DNA of 34,202 bases from Mycobacterium ostraviense (GTDB lineage Bacteria; Actinomycetota; Actinomycetes; Mycobacteriales; Mycobacteriaceae). A program made the position numbers and the translations under genes. The stretch is taken from NCBI RefSeq assembly GCF_002705925.1, contig NZ_NKRE01000001.1:540780-574981 (forward strand), in the 5' to 3' direction. A model generated the notes under the pieces. The model made no database searches. It saw only the letters and a program-made list of their open reading frames with translations, and had not been told where the DNA came from. Positions within the stretch are counted from its first letter, which is position 1, and each line of letters starts with the position of its first letter. Shown here one piece after another: positions 12,523 through 20,588 of the stretch.

Positions 12523-14075
12523 TGGCTACGCAGACGAGCCGCCGGGTCGCGATCAGCGCGGGCAGCCTCGCGGTGCTGCTGGGTGCCCTCGACACCTATG
12601 TCGTGGTCACCATCATGCGCGACATCATGAACAGCGTCGGTATCCCGGTGAACCAGCTGCAGCGGATCACCTGGATCGTGACGATGTACCTGCTGGGCTA
12701 CATCGCCGCGATGCCGCTGCTGGGCCGGGCCTCCGACCGGTTCGGCCGCAAGCTCATGCTGCAAGTCAGCCTGGCCGGCTTCGCCGCGGGTTCGGTGATC
12801 ACCGCGCTGGCCGGGCACTTCGGCGATTTCCACATGCTGATCGCCGGGCGCACCGTCCAGGGGGTTGCCAGCGGCGCGTTGCTGCCGATCACGCTGGCGC
12901 TGGGCGCCGATCTGTGGGCGCAGCGCAACCGCGCCGGTGTGCTCGGCGGCATCGGCGCCGCACAGGAACTCGGCAGCGTGCTGGGTCCGCTGTACGGGAT
13001 CTTCATCGTCTGGTTGCTCCATGATTGGCGCGACGTGTTCTGGATCAACGTCCCGCTCACCGCGATCGCGATGGTGATGATCCACTTCAGCCTGCCCGCC
13101 CATGACCGCAGTGCCAAGCCGGAACGGATTGACGTGGTCGGCGGGCTGCTCCTGGCGACGGCGCTGGGTCTGGCGGTGATCGGGCTCTACAACCCCAACC
13201 CCGACGGCAAACAGGTGCTGCCGAGCTACGGGTTGCCGCTGGTGATCGGCGCGGCCGTGGCTGCGGTGTTGTTCTTCGTCTGGGAGCGCATGGCCCGCAC
13301 CCGGCTGATCGAACCGGCCGGTGTGCACTTCCGGCCGTTCCTGTCCGCGTTGGGCGCATCGGTGTGCGCCGGCGCGGCGTTGATGGTCACCCTGGTCAAT
13401 GTGGAGCTGTTCGGCCAGGGTGTGCTGGATATGGACCAGGCCCAGGCGGCCGGGATGCTGCTGTGGTTCTTGATCGCCCTGCCGATCGGGGCGGTGGTGG
13501 GCGGGTGGGTCGCCACTCGGGCCGGCGACCGGGTGATGACGTTCATCGGGCTGCTGGTGGCCGCCGGTGGCTACTGGCTGATGCACTATTGGCCGGTCGA
13601 CCTGCTGGCCTATCGCCACAGCATCTTCGGCTTGTTCACGGTGCCCGCGATGCACGCCGACCTGCTGGTCGCCGGGCTGGGGCTCGGTCTGGTGATCGGA
13701 CCGCTGTCCTCGGCGGCCCTGCGGGTGGTCCCCTCCGCAGAGCATGGCATCGCCTCAGCGGCGGTGGTGGTGGCGCGGATGACCGGGATGTTGATCGGGG
13801 TGGCCGCGCTGAGCGCCTGGGGGCTGTACCGGTTCAACCAAATATTGGCGGGGCTGTCGGCGGCCGTCCCGCCCAACGCCACGCTGCTCGAGCGCGCCGC
13901 CGCGATCGGAGCCCTGTACCGGCAAGCGTTCGCCTTGATGTACGGAGACATCTTCAAGGTGACGGTGGTGATTTGTGTGTTCGGAGCACTGCTTGGCCTG
14001 TTGGTCAGCGGCCGCAAGGAGCACGCCGAGGAGCCGGAACTACCCCGGCACCAGGCCGTCGCACCCCGCCAATGA
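12522..14075 (+). CDS. P55, major facilitator superfamily efflux/lipid transporter
   Basis: P55 (Rv1410c) is a 14-helix MFS exporter of the drug:proton antiporter DHA2 group, working with LprG in triacylglyceride export and multidrug tolerance. The 517-residue protein shows the N-terminal [13 protein letters not shown] helix, the loop 2-3 motif [14 protein letters not shown], and many membrane helices to about residue 500. The charged tail ends HQAVAPRQ. The ATG at 12522 shares its A with the lprG stop TGA. The gene ends 4 bp from the convergent ribD stop, leaving no room for a terminator hairpin. Confidence 0.94.
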   Translation: MATQTSRRVAISAGSLAVLLGALDTYVVVTIMRDIMNSVGIPVNQLQRITWIVTMYLLGYIAAMPLLGRASDRFGRKLMLQVSLAGFAAGSVITALAGHFGDFHMLIAGRTVQGVASGALLPITLALGADLWAQRNRAGVLGGIGAAQELGSVLGPLYGIFIVWLLHDWRDVFWINVPLTAIAMVMIHFSLPAHDRSAKPERIDVVGGLLLATALGLAVIGLYNPNPDGKQVLPSYGLPLVIGAAVAAVLFFVWERMARTRLIEPAGVHFRPFLSALGASVCAGAALMVTLVNVELFGQGVLDMDQAQAAGMLLWFLIALPIGAVVGGWVATRAGDRVMTFIGLLVAAGGYWLMHYWPVDLLAYRHSIFGLFTVPAMHADLLVAGLGLGLVIGPLSSAALRVVPSAEHGIASAAVVVARMTGMLIGVAALSAWGLYRFNQILAGLSAAVPPNATLLERAAAIGALYRQAFALMYGDIFKVTVVICVFGALLGLLVSGRKEHAEEPELPRHQAVAPRQ

Positions 14076-14079
14076 ACCG

Positions 14080-15099
14080 CTAACGCGGTATCAGGCTGAG
14101 CAGCAGATCAGGTCCCACCTTTTCGACGGCGTCGAATTGCCACCGCAGCGCGTGCGCGATGCTGGACACCCCCACATCGTCGACCGCGGTGACCGGCCCG
14201 CCCAGCAAGATCGGCGCGACATAGGCCAGGATGCGGCTGATCGCCCCGCACCGCAGAAAGGCGCCGGCGAGCGTGGGACCACCCTCCAGCAGGACGTCGG
14301 TGTAGTCCAACAGCGCCCTGAGCACCTCCACCGGCTCGTGGGTACGCAGCACCATGGTCCGTGCGTCGTCGTTGAGAACCTTTGCCTCCGGCGGTATGTC
14401 GCGAGTGCCCACCACCACCCGCAGCGGCTGCTTCGCCGCCAGGGACCCGTCTGGCAGCCGGGCCGTCAGGGCCGGGTCGTCGGCCAGGACGGTGCCAGTA
14501 CCGACCACGATCGCGTCGGCGATCGCGCGCCGGCGATGCAGGTCGGCGCGGGCGGCGTCGCTGGAAATCCACTGGCTGGAGCCGTCGGCGGCAGCGCTGC
14601 GACCGTCCACGCTGGTGGCGTACTTCCACGTCACGTGCGGTAGCCCGGTGCGTTGCTTGTGCAGCCACTCGCGCAGCGGCCCGGCCGCCACGTGGTCAGC
14701 CAGCACCCCGGAGCGCACCTGCACGCCCGCTGCCGACAACCGCCCGGCACCGCCCCCCGCGATTCCGTTGGGGTCCGCTACGCCGTAGATCACCGTGCCC
14801 ACCCTGGCTTCGATCAGGGCGTTCACGCACGGCGGAGTCTTGCCGTAGTGGTTGCAGGGCTCCATGGTGACCACCGCGATGGCGCCGGCGGCCAAGCCGC
14901 CGGCCCGGCGCAGTGCCACCACCTCCGCGTGGTCGCCGCCGGTGGGCTGGGTACCGCCGACGCCGACCACTCGGCCCTCGGTGTCCACAATGACCGCCCC
15001 GACGGGCGGGTTCGGATACGTCGAGCCCTTGACCAGGTAGGACTGCTCGATGGCGAGGCGCATGGCCTCCTCGATGCTCTTGACCTGCTCGACAGTCAT
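14080..15099 (-). CDS. ribD: Bifunctional diaminohydroxyphosphoribosylaminopyrimidine deaminase / reductase
   Basis: RibD (RibG in M. tuberculosis) catalyses the second and third steps from GTP towards riboflavin. The N-terminal cytidine-deaminase-like domain has the zinc ligands in GDHAEVVALRR and EPCNHYGKTPPC. The C-terminal NADPH-dependent reductase begins near WKYATSVDGRSAAADGSSQW and includes LLEGGPTLAGAFL. I chose the ATG at 15099: it has GGTGAG six bases upstream and gives 339 residues, the length I recall for the M. tuberculosis protein. A GTG at 15117 in the same frame would overlap the rpe stop by 11 bp. Confidence 0.94.
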   Translation of the reverse strand: MTVEQVKSIEEAMRLAIEQSYLVKGSTYPNPPVGAVIVDTEGRVVGVGGTQPTGGDHAEVVALRRAGGLAAGAIAVVTMEPCNHYGKTPPCVNALIEARVGTVIYGVADPNGIAGGGAGRLSAAGVQVRSGVLADHVAAGPLREWLHKQRTGLPHVTWKYATSVDGRSAAADGSSQWISSDAARADLHRRRAIADAIVVGTGTVLADDPALTARLPDGSLAAKQPLRVVVGTRDIPPEAKVLNDDARTMVLRTHEPVEVLRALLDYTDVLLEGGPTLAGAFLRCGAISRILAYVAPILLGGPVTAVDDVGVSSIAHALRWQFDAVEKVGPDLLLSLIPR

Positions 15100-15106
15100 C
15101 GGCTGC

Positions 15107-15796
15107 TCACCGGCCACGGTGGTGTGACGCGGCCCTGGCTCGTTGCCGAAGTGCCTCTACCGCCCTGGCCGGGTCGTCTGCCCCGTACACCGACGATCCG
15201 GCGACGAAGCAGTCGACACCCGCCTCGGCCGCCTGCTCGATGGTGTCCGCGTTAACGCCGCCGTCGATCTCGATCAGGATCTTCAATTCACCCGAATCGA
15301 CCATCTTGCGTACCGTCCGCACTTTGCTCAATACCTCGGGAATGAACTTCTGGCCGCCGAAGCCGGGCTCCACCGACATGACGAGCAGGGTATCGAAGTA
15401 CGGCAGTATCTCCAGGTACGGATCCAGCGGCGTCCCCGGCTTCACGCTGATACCCGCTTTGGCACCCGCTGCCCGGATATCGCGGGCCACCCCGACCGGA
15501 TTGTCGGCGGCCTCGGCGTGGAACGTGACGTTATGGGCGCCGGCTTCGGCGTAGGGCGGAGCCCACCGGTCCGGGTTCTCGATCATCAGATGGCAATCCA
15601 TCGGGATGCGGGTTACCGCCAGCAGGCTTTCGACCACCGGCAGGCCGATCGTCAGGTTCGGCACGAAGTGACCGTCCATCACGTCGACATGCAACCAGTC
15701 GGCACCGTGCACCGCGGCTGCTTCGTCGGCGAGCCGGGCGAAATCGGCAGCCAGGATCGACGGCGCAATCATCGGCCCCCCCGTGCAGCAAGACAT
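15107..15796 (-). CDS. rpe: Ribulose-phosphate 3-epimerase
   Basis: Rpe interconverts ribulose 5-phosphate and xylulose 5-phosphate in the pentose phosphate pathway; ribulose 5-phosphate is also a direct substrate of RibBA. The 229-residue TIM barrel shows [12 protein letters not shown], the metal-binding [35 protein letters not shown] and EIDGGVN motifs. The ATG at 15796 is preceded by TAGTCT (15809-15804) with seven bases between, so leaderless expression is likely in addition to read-through from rsmB, 52 bp upstream. The frame continues open far upstream through rsmB in another frame, but that part is not Rpe. Confidence 0.95.
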   Translation of the reverse strand: MSCCTGGPMIAPSILAADFARLADEAAAVHGADWLHVDVMDGHFVPNLTIGLPVVESLLAVTRIPMDCHLMIENPDRWAPPYAEAGAHNVTFHAEAADNPVGVARDIRAAGAKAGISVKPGTPLDPYLEILPYFDTLLVMSVEPGFGGQKFIPEVLSKVRTVRKMVDSGELKILIEIDGGVNADTIEQAAEAGVDCFVAGSSVYGADDPARAVEALRQRARAASHHRGR

Positions 15797-15803
15797 GAGC
15801 GAC

Positions 15804-15809
15804 AGACTA
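15804..15809 (-). promoter_or_regulatory. Predicted -10 element of rpe-ribD
   Basis: TAGTCT on the minus strand, seven bases before the rpe ATG, in the 52-bp gap after rsmB. Confidence 0.4.
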
Positions 15810-15848
15810 CTGAGCCCGGCGGCGCGGCGTGCGACGCGCACCGGCGCG

Positions 15849-17243
15849 TCACGCGAGCCGTCCCAGCGCGGCAGCGAACATCGCGTCGGTACCGTGCCGA
15901 TGTGGCCACAGCTGAACGTAGGGTCCGTCGCCGAGCCCCTCAGTGACGGGTTGGAACAACGGCCGGGTGTCCAGCGCGGCCACCGGATGCCGGCGCAGGG
16001 CGTCGGCCACCACCCCCACGGTTTCGGCGAGGTGCGGTGAGCAGGTCGCGTACAGCACCACGCCACCGGGCCGGGCCAGCACGATCGCGGCAGCCAGCAG
16101 CTCACGTTGCAGCTTGGCCAGCGCTGGCACGTCGGCCGGTTGACGCCGCCAGCGCGCCTCCGGACGGCGGCGCAATGCGCCCAGCCCGGTGCACGGGACA
16201 TCGACCAGCACCCGGTCGAAGCCGGGGTCGAGCCCGCTGTGCCGACCGTCAGCCTGCACGACCGCGACCGGCAGCCCGGCGGTGTTGGCCCTCACCAGGC
16301 CCGCGCGCTGCGGCAACGGCTCGACGGCGGTCACCCGGGCCCCTGATTGCCCGCCGAGGCCGGCCAGCAACGTGGTCTTACCGCCTGGTCCGGCGCACAG
16401 ATCGAGCCACCGGCCGCGGTCGTCGTCGACGGGAGCCAGCGTCAGCGCCCGCGCCACCAGCTGGCTGCCCTCGTCCTGGACCAGGGCGTGACCGTCACGC
16501 ACCGGCGCCAGCTGTGCCGGGTCGCCGCCGGGCAGGTACACCGCGTACGGCGAGTACCGGCCGACGGTGCCGCCCACCGCGGCGGCGAGTTCGGCGGCGG
16601 TCAGTACCCCGGGGCGGGCCGCCAGGTGCACCTGCGGGCGTTCGTCGTCACTGGCCAGCACCGCGTCGAGTTCCGCGGCCGCTGCGCCCAGAGCGTCGGC
16701 GAATGCCTGAGCGATCCACCGTGGGTGGGCGTGCACGAAGGCGGCATGTCCGATCGGGTCGCTGCGCGGGTCGGGAGCCAACTCGTCCACCCAGCTCCGC
16801 TCGTCGCGGCCGGCGATGGTTCGCAGCACACCGTTGACGAATCCTGCTCGGGCAGAATCGAATTCGATGCCAGCCTGGTCGACCGTGGTGGACACCGCGG
16901 CGTGGGTGCCGACTCGGGTGCGCAGCAGCTGGTAGGTGCCCAGCCGTAGCAGGTCGAGCAGGACCGGGTCGATCGCCTCCGGTACGCGTCCGGCTGCCGC
17001 ACCGATGACCGCGTCGAGCAGGCCCCTGGTCCGGCAGGTGCCGTAGGTCAGCTCGGTGGCGAAGGCGGCGTCGCGGCCGGTGGTGCCGCGTTCCCGTAGC
17101 AGCGCGGGCAGCGCCAGGTTTGCGTAGGCGTCCCGGCTGGTTACCGCGCGCAGTGCGTCGAACGCCGCGGCGCGTGCCGGGTCGAGCGGCCGGCGGCGGC
17201 GGCCTCGTTCGCCGGTTCGGGAACGTTGGGGCCTCGCGGTCAT
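15849..17243 (-). CDS. rsmB: 16S rRNA m5C967 methyltransferase RsmB (Fmu)
   Basis: RsmB methylates cytosine in 16S rRNA using S-adenosylmethionine. The 464-residue protein has an N-terminal NusB-like RNA-binding domain (residues about 20-160) and a C-terminal Rossmann methyltransferase: motif [11 protein letters not shown] (281-290), motif [10 protein letters not shown] with Cys351, and motif VI YATCSPH with Cys401. The two cysteines are the catalytic and release residues of this family. The ATG at 17243 overlaps the fmt stop (ATGA). The frame is open beyond this start through fmt; that extension is antisense-free shadow, not protein. Confidence 0.95.
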   Translation of the reverse strand: MTARPQRSRTGERGRRRRPLDPARAAAFDALRAVTSRDAYANLALPALLRERGTTGRDAAFATELTYGTCRTRGLLDAVIGAAAGRVPEAIDPVLLDLLRLGTYQLLRTRVGTHAAVSTTVDQAGIEFDSARAGFVNGVLRTIAGRDERSWVDELAPDPRSDPIGHAAFVHAHPRWIAQAFADALGAAAAELDAVLASDDERPQVHLAARPGVLTAAELAAAVGGTVGRYSPYAVYLPGGDPAQLAPVRDGHALVQDEGSQLVARALTLAPVDDDRGRWLDLCAGPGGKTTLLAGLGGQSGARVTAVEPLPQRAGLVRANTAGLPVAVVQADGRHSGLDPGFDRVLVDVPCTGLGALRRRPEARWRRQPADVPALAKLQRELLAAAIVLARPGGVVLYATCSPHLAETVGVVADALRRHPVAALDTRPLFQPVTEGLGDGPYVQLWPHRHGTDAMFAAALGRLA

Positions 17244-18178
17244 GAGGCCCGCACGCCGGGATTGAGCCGGGCACCGCGCGCCCAGTCGGCAGCGTCCATG
17301 AGCTTCTTGCCCGGTGGCTGAATCTGGCCCAGCCGCACCGGTTCGGAGCCGGTGCCGATCCACACGCTCGTGCGGTCTGCGTGAATAGCGCCGGGCGGTA
17401 ACGGTTCTGGAGGTTTTAGTGCGTTGTCGAGCTGTACCGGTCCGAGCTTGACCCGCAGGTCGCCGATGAGGGTCCAGGCGCCGGGGTTGGGGGTGACGGC
17501 GCGAATTCGGCGTTCGACGACCGCCGCCGGAAGTTCCCAGCGCACCCGCGCCTGCTCCACGGTGATCTTCGGTGCCAGGCTGACTCCGTCGGCCGGCTGT
17601 GGTCGCGGTGTCAGCGTCTGGTCGGCGATGCCGTCCAGCGTGGCAGACAGCAGGGACGCACCCGAAACGGCAAGTCGCTCGAGCAAATCGCCAGCGGTGT
17701 CGGTCGGTCGAATGGCTTCGGTGACCACACCATAGACGGGGCCGGAGTCCAGACTGGGCTCGATCTGGAAGGTTGTGGCGCCGGTGATGGTGTCCCCGGC
17801 GGCAATCGCGGCCTGCACCGGCGCCGCGCCGCGCCAGGCGGGCAGCAGCGAGAAGTGCAGGTTGACCCAGCCGCGCGGCGGAATCGCCAGCAGCGCGTCG
17901 CCCAGCAGCGCCCCGTAGGCCACCACCGCGCAGCACTGCGGCGCCACCGCCGACAGTTCGGCGACGAATTCCGGCGAGTTGGGCCGCGACGGCCTTAGCA
18001 CCGGTATGCCGCGATCGAGTGCCTCGCGGGCCACCGGCGACGGCTCCGGCCTGCCTCGCCGCCCGGATGCGGCGTCCGGCCGGGTCAGCACCGCGACCAC
18101 CTCGTGACGGGGCGAGTCGATGAGGCGACGCAGTGCCGGCAGCGCGGGTTCGGGCGTGCCCGCGAAAACGATGCGCAC
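17240..18178 (-). CDS. fmt: Methionyl-tRNA formyltransferase
   Basis: Fmt formylates initiator Met-tRNA with 10-formyl-tetrahydrofolate. The 312-residue protein shows the N-terminal formyltransferase domain: [19 protein letters not shown], the catalytic [17 protein letters not shown] loop with Asn-His, and SLDSGPVY with the catalytic Asp. The C-terminal tRNA-binding domain follows from about residue 205. The start is GTG at 18178, six bases after TAGACT (18190-18185), so a leaderless mRNA is likely. It heads the fmt-rsmB-rpe-ribD gene string. Confidence 0.95.
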   Translation of the reverse strand: MRIVFAGTPEPALPALRRLIDSPRHEVVAVLTRPDAASGRRGRPEPSPVAREALDRGIPVLRPSRPNSPEFVAELSAVAPQCCAVVAYGALLGDALLAIPPRGWVNLHFSLLPAWRGAAPVQAAIAAGDTITGATTFQIEPSLDSGPVYGVVTEAIRPTDTAGDLLERLAVSGASLLSATLDGIADQTLTPRPQPADGVSLAPKITVEQARVRWELPAAVVERRIRAVTPNPGAWTLIGDLRVKLGPVQLDNALKPPEPLPPGAIHADRTSVWIGTGSEPVRLGQIQPPGKKLMDAADWARGARLNPGVRAS

Positions 18179-18184
18179 CGCAAC

Positions 18185-18190
18185 AGTCTA
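18185..18190 (-). promoter_or_regulatory. Predicted -10 element of fmt
   Basis: TAGACT on the minus strand, six bases before the fmt GTG. Confidence 0.45.
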
Positions 18191-18240
18191 GGTAGCCGGC
18201 CAGCCGCACCGACGTGTCGCGGGCCACAATCCGGACCCGC

Positions 18241-18300
18241 CAAATTCTCAGCCAGTTATAACCTTGCTAATGCATATTATGTCCTATAGAAATGATCTGT
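18241..18300 (+). promoter_or_regulatory. AT-rich promoter/operator region of the methyltransferase gene
   Basis: A strikingly AT-rich patch in GC-rich surroundings contains the 8-bp palindrome GTTATAAC, ATGCAT, a TATTAT hexamer (18275-18280) and GTCCTATAG (18281-18289). A near-identical GTCCGATAG lies upstream of the divergent marR (19833-19841). It may hold the binding site of the neighbouring MarR repressor; in M. tuberculosis Rv1404 is reported to repress both flanking methyltransferases. Confidence 0.35.
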
Positions 18301-18376
18301 TTCCCGAGTTTCCCACCGCGCCAGCGACGACGAGGTCGAAGTAACGCAGCCCTTCCCCTTCCCAAAGGAGCTCTCC

Positions 18377-19201
18377 ATGACTCTCGACACACCGATCCGC
18401 GAAGACGCGACGCTGGCGGCTACGCACCGGGCGATGTGGGCCCTCGGCGACTATGCCCTGATGGCCGAGCAGGTGATGGCCCCGCTCGGCCCGATCCTGG
18501 TCGCTGCCGCGGGCATCGGGCCGGGCGTGCGGGTGCTCGACGTCGCGGCCGGTTCCGGCAACATCTCGCTGCCGGCGGCTAAGGCCGGTGCCACCGTCGT
18601 TTCCACCGATCTCACCCCGGAGCTGCTGCAGCGGTCTGCGGCACGCGCCGCGAAGTTGGGGCTGACCCTCGAGTACCAGGAAGCCAACGCGCAAGCGCTG
18701 CCGTTCGCCGCGGGCGAGTTCGACGCCGTGATCTCGGCGATCGGCGTCATGTTCGCTCCGGATCACCAGTGCTCGGCAGACGAGTTGGTCCGGGTCTGCA
18801 AGCCGGGCGGAACCATCGGCGTGATCAGCTGGACCCCGGAAGGATTCTTCGGCCGAATGCTGGCCGCCATCCGGCCGTATCGGCCGAGCCTGTCGGCGGC
18901 GTTACCCCCGTCGGCCCTGTGGGGCCGGGAAAACTACTTCCGCGGCCTGCTGGGTGATCGAGTCACCGATGTCAAGACGCGTCGCGAGCCGTTGAAGGTC
19001 ACGCGTTTCAGCACCGCGCAGGACGTCCACGACTACTTCAAGACTCACTACGGCCCGACGATCGAGGCCTACGCCAACATTGGCGACAACGCGGTGCTGG
19101 CCGCCGAACTCGACGCCCAACTGGTCGAGCTGGCCGCGGAGTATCTGACCGGCGGCGTCATGGATTGGGAGGTCTTGATCGGCACCGCAGTCAAGATCTG
19201 A
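18377..19201 (+). CDS. SAM-dependent class I methyltransferase (Rv1405c-like)
   Basis: This 274-residue protein has methyltransferase motif I VLDVAAGSGNISLPAA (residues about 54-69), an acidic motif II around STDLTPELL, and motif IV AVISAIGVMFAPD. It starts at an ATG 7 bp after AAAGGAG. The substrate is unknown; the family sits near ubiquinone/menaquinone and small-molecule methyltransferases. In M. tuberculosis the orthologue lies beside the acid-stress-linked MarR regulator Rv1404. A decayed paralogue is at 19973-20578 on the other side of that regulator. Confidence 0.85.
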   Translation: MTLDTPIREDATLAATHRAMWALGDYALMAEQVMAPLGPILVAAAGIGPGVRVLDVAAGSGNISLPAAKAGATVVSTDLTPELLQRSAARAAKLGLTLEYQEANAQALPFAAGEFDAVISAIGVMFAPDHQCSADELVRVCKPGGTIGVISWTPEGFFGRMLAAIRPYRPSLSAALPPSALWGRENYFRGLLGDRVTDVKTRREPLKVTRFSTAQDVHDYFKTHYGPTIEAYANIGDNAVLAAELDAQLVELAAEYLTGGVMDWEVLIGTAVKI

Positions 19202-19213
19202 GTCGGATCAGGC

Positions 19214-19255
19214 CCGGGTCGGGCCATCCGCCGCCGGGCGACCGGCCCGACCCGG
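19214..19255. terminator. Bidirectional hairpin between convergent genes
   Basis: A perfect 12-bp inverted repeat (CCGGGTCGGGCC at 19214-19225 against 19244-19255) with an 18-nt loop lies between the methyltransferase stop and the marR stop. It lacks a T-tract, as usual for mycobacterial hairpin terminators. Confidence 0.65.
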
Positions 19256-19267
19256 TACTGCGGCGTG

Positions 19268-19753
19268 CTACAACTCCATTTCGACGTGCGCGTCGGGCTC
19301 GCCGCCGGCAGCGGTAAACGCCGTCAGGGCACGCACCAACCCATGGCGTTCGGCCGGCGGCATTTGCTCGACGATGCGGGCGATTCCGGCACGCCGAAGC
19401 GCGGTGACCCGGCGGACCAGATCCCGGCCCCGCTTGGTCAGCACGGCGAGCAGTTCGCGCCGCGAGTTGGGGTGCGGCTGCCGGTCGATCATCCCCGCGC
19501 CGACCAGCCGGTCGACCATGCGGCCGGTCGCCGACGGTTGCACGCCCAGCAGGGTCGCCAGGGTGGCCAAGTTGATCGGACCTCGATTGGACAGGATCAC
19601 CAGGGTCCGGAACTGCGGAATGGTGATCGTCTCATCGATCTGCGCGATGGAATGGGCCGAGATGGCTACCAGCAACCGAGACGCCGTCAGTAGCGAATCG
19701 GTGATCGCATCCACCGACTCCTCAGCTGCCGTTGCGTTCTCCGTGGACATCAT
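19268..19753 (-). CDS. MarR-family transcriptional regulator (Rv1404-like)
   Basis: This 161-residue winged-helix regulator has the recognition region LATLATLLGVQPSATGRMVD and the wing segment DRQPHPNSRRELLAVLTKRG typical of MarR. The orthologue Rv1404 represses the flanking methyltransferase genes and is linked to adaptation to acid and host conditions. ATG codons occur at 19753 and 19750 behind GAAGGGGG. The gene lies between an intact methyltransferase (convergent) and a pseudogene (divergent), so one of its usual targets is probably dead here. Confidence 0.88.
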   Translation of the reverse strand: MMSTENATAAEESVDAITDSLLTASRLLVAISAHSIAQIDETITIPQFRTLVILSNRGPINLATLATLLGVQPSATGRMVDRLVGAGMIDRQPHPNSRRELLAVLTKRGRDLVRRVTALRRAGIARIVEQMPPAERHGLVRALTAFTAAGGEPDAHVEMEL

Positions 19754-19800
19754 GGCCCCCTTCCCCGGTCCACCGGGTCGTCAACTTCGTCGTCGCGCTT

Positions 19801-19890
19801 ATACGGGCTGCAGCAAAATGAAGTCTAACAGCGTCCGATAGTCGTAGACATGGATTATTGATCAGATATATATTTTCTTCCGGGCATGAT
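19801..19890. promoter_or_regulatory. AT-rich region between marR and the methyltransferase pseudogene
   Basis: It contains GTCCGATAG (19833-19841), one mismatch from the motif before the intact methyltransferase; flanking GTCTA (19823-19827) and TAGAC (19845-19849) half-sites around it; and TTGATCAGATATATATT (19858-19874). It is a candidate MarR operator and divergent promoter. Confidence 0.3.
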
Positions 19891-19972
19891 CGGATTGGGT
19901 TGCCGAAACCTCCAAGCCCGCCGCCGATGACGACGTCGCGCCGTGAGCTGTCCATTGCCGGCAGGAGGTCCG

Positions 19973-20578
19973 ATGGCTCATGACCGCGGAGTTGCTGCGC
20001 CGCGCTCAGCAGCGCGCGGAGGCAGCGGGGCTGAAACTTGGCTGGCGCAAAGCCAACGCGGAAGCCTTGCCGTTCGGCTTCGGCGAATTCGACGTGGTGC
20101 TTTCGACGGTCGGGGCGATGTTCACCCCGCGGCAGCAGCGCACGGCCGATGAGCTGGCCCTGGTTTGCCGGCACGGCGGCAAAATCAGTGTGCTCAGCTG
20201 GACACCGGACGGCTTTTACGGCCAATTGCTCTCCACCATCAGGCCGTACCGACCGACCCTGCCGCAGGGGACGCCCCACGAGGTGTGCTGGGGCCGCGAA
20301 GACTATATCAGCGAGCTATTCACAGACCACGTCTGCGACATCCGTATGCAGGGTGGATCGCTGAGGGTGGACCGGTTCAACCACCCCGACGGGTGCGTCG
20401 AGTACTTCAAGGAGCGCAAGGAGTACTAAGGCCCGGCGATCAGCGCCTACCGCAACGTCGGCGGCGACACCGAGCGCGTCGCCAAGCTGGACGCCGACCT
20501 CAGCGAACTCAGCCGGGAATACGTCACCGATGGCGTGATGGGGTGGGAGTACCTGATTTCACCGCGCGCAAGCGGTGA
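19973..20578 (+). pseudogene. Decayed SAM methyltransferase (Rv1403c-like), with deletion, nonsense and frameshift
   Basis: A good ribosome site AGGAGG (19963-19968) precedes the ATG at 19973, but that frame does not encode the protein. Homology to the methyltransferase at 18377-19201 starts in the next frame at 19980 with TAELLRRAQQRAEA, so about 80 N-terminal residues including SAM motif I are missing, with a frame change. An in-frame TAA at 20427-20429 replaces an expected TAC (Tyr) before GPAISAYRNVGGD. Near 20557 the frame shifts again: the natural ending TARKR-stop is in another frame, implying one lost base. Three independent lesions make a functional product very unlikely. Confidence 0.85.
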
Positions 20579-20588
20579 CAGCGGGAAA

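Noticed and set aside
12198..13745. Long minus-strand frame of 515 codons opposite lprG and P55
   Set aside because: It is His/Gln/Arg-rich with no domain, and mirrors the codon pattern of P55.
15849..18227. A 792-codon frame joining rsmB to upstream sequence
   Set aside because: The extra N-terminal part runs through fmt in another frame and has no homology; RsmB starts at 17243.
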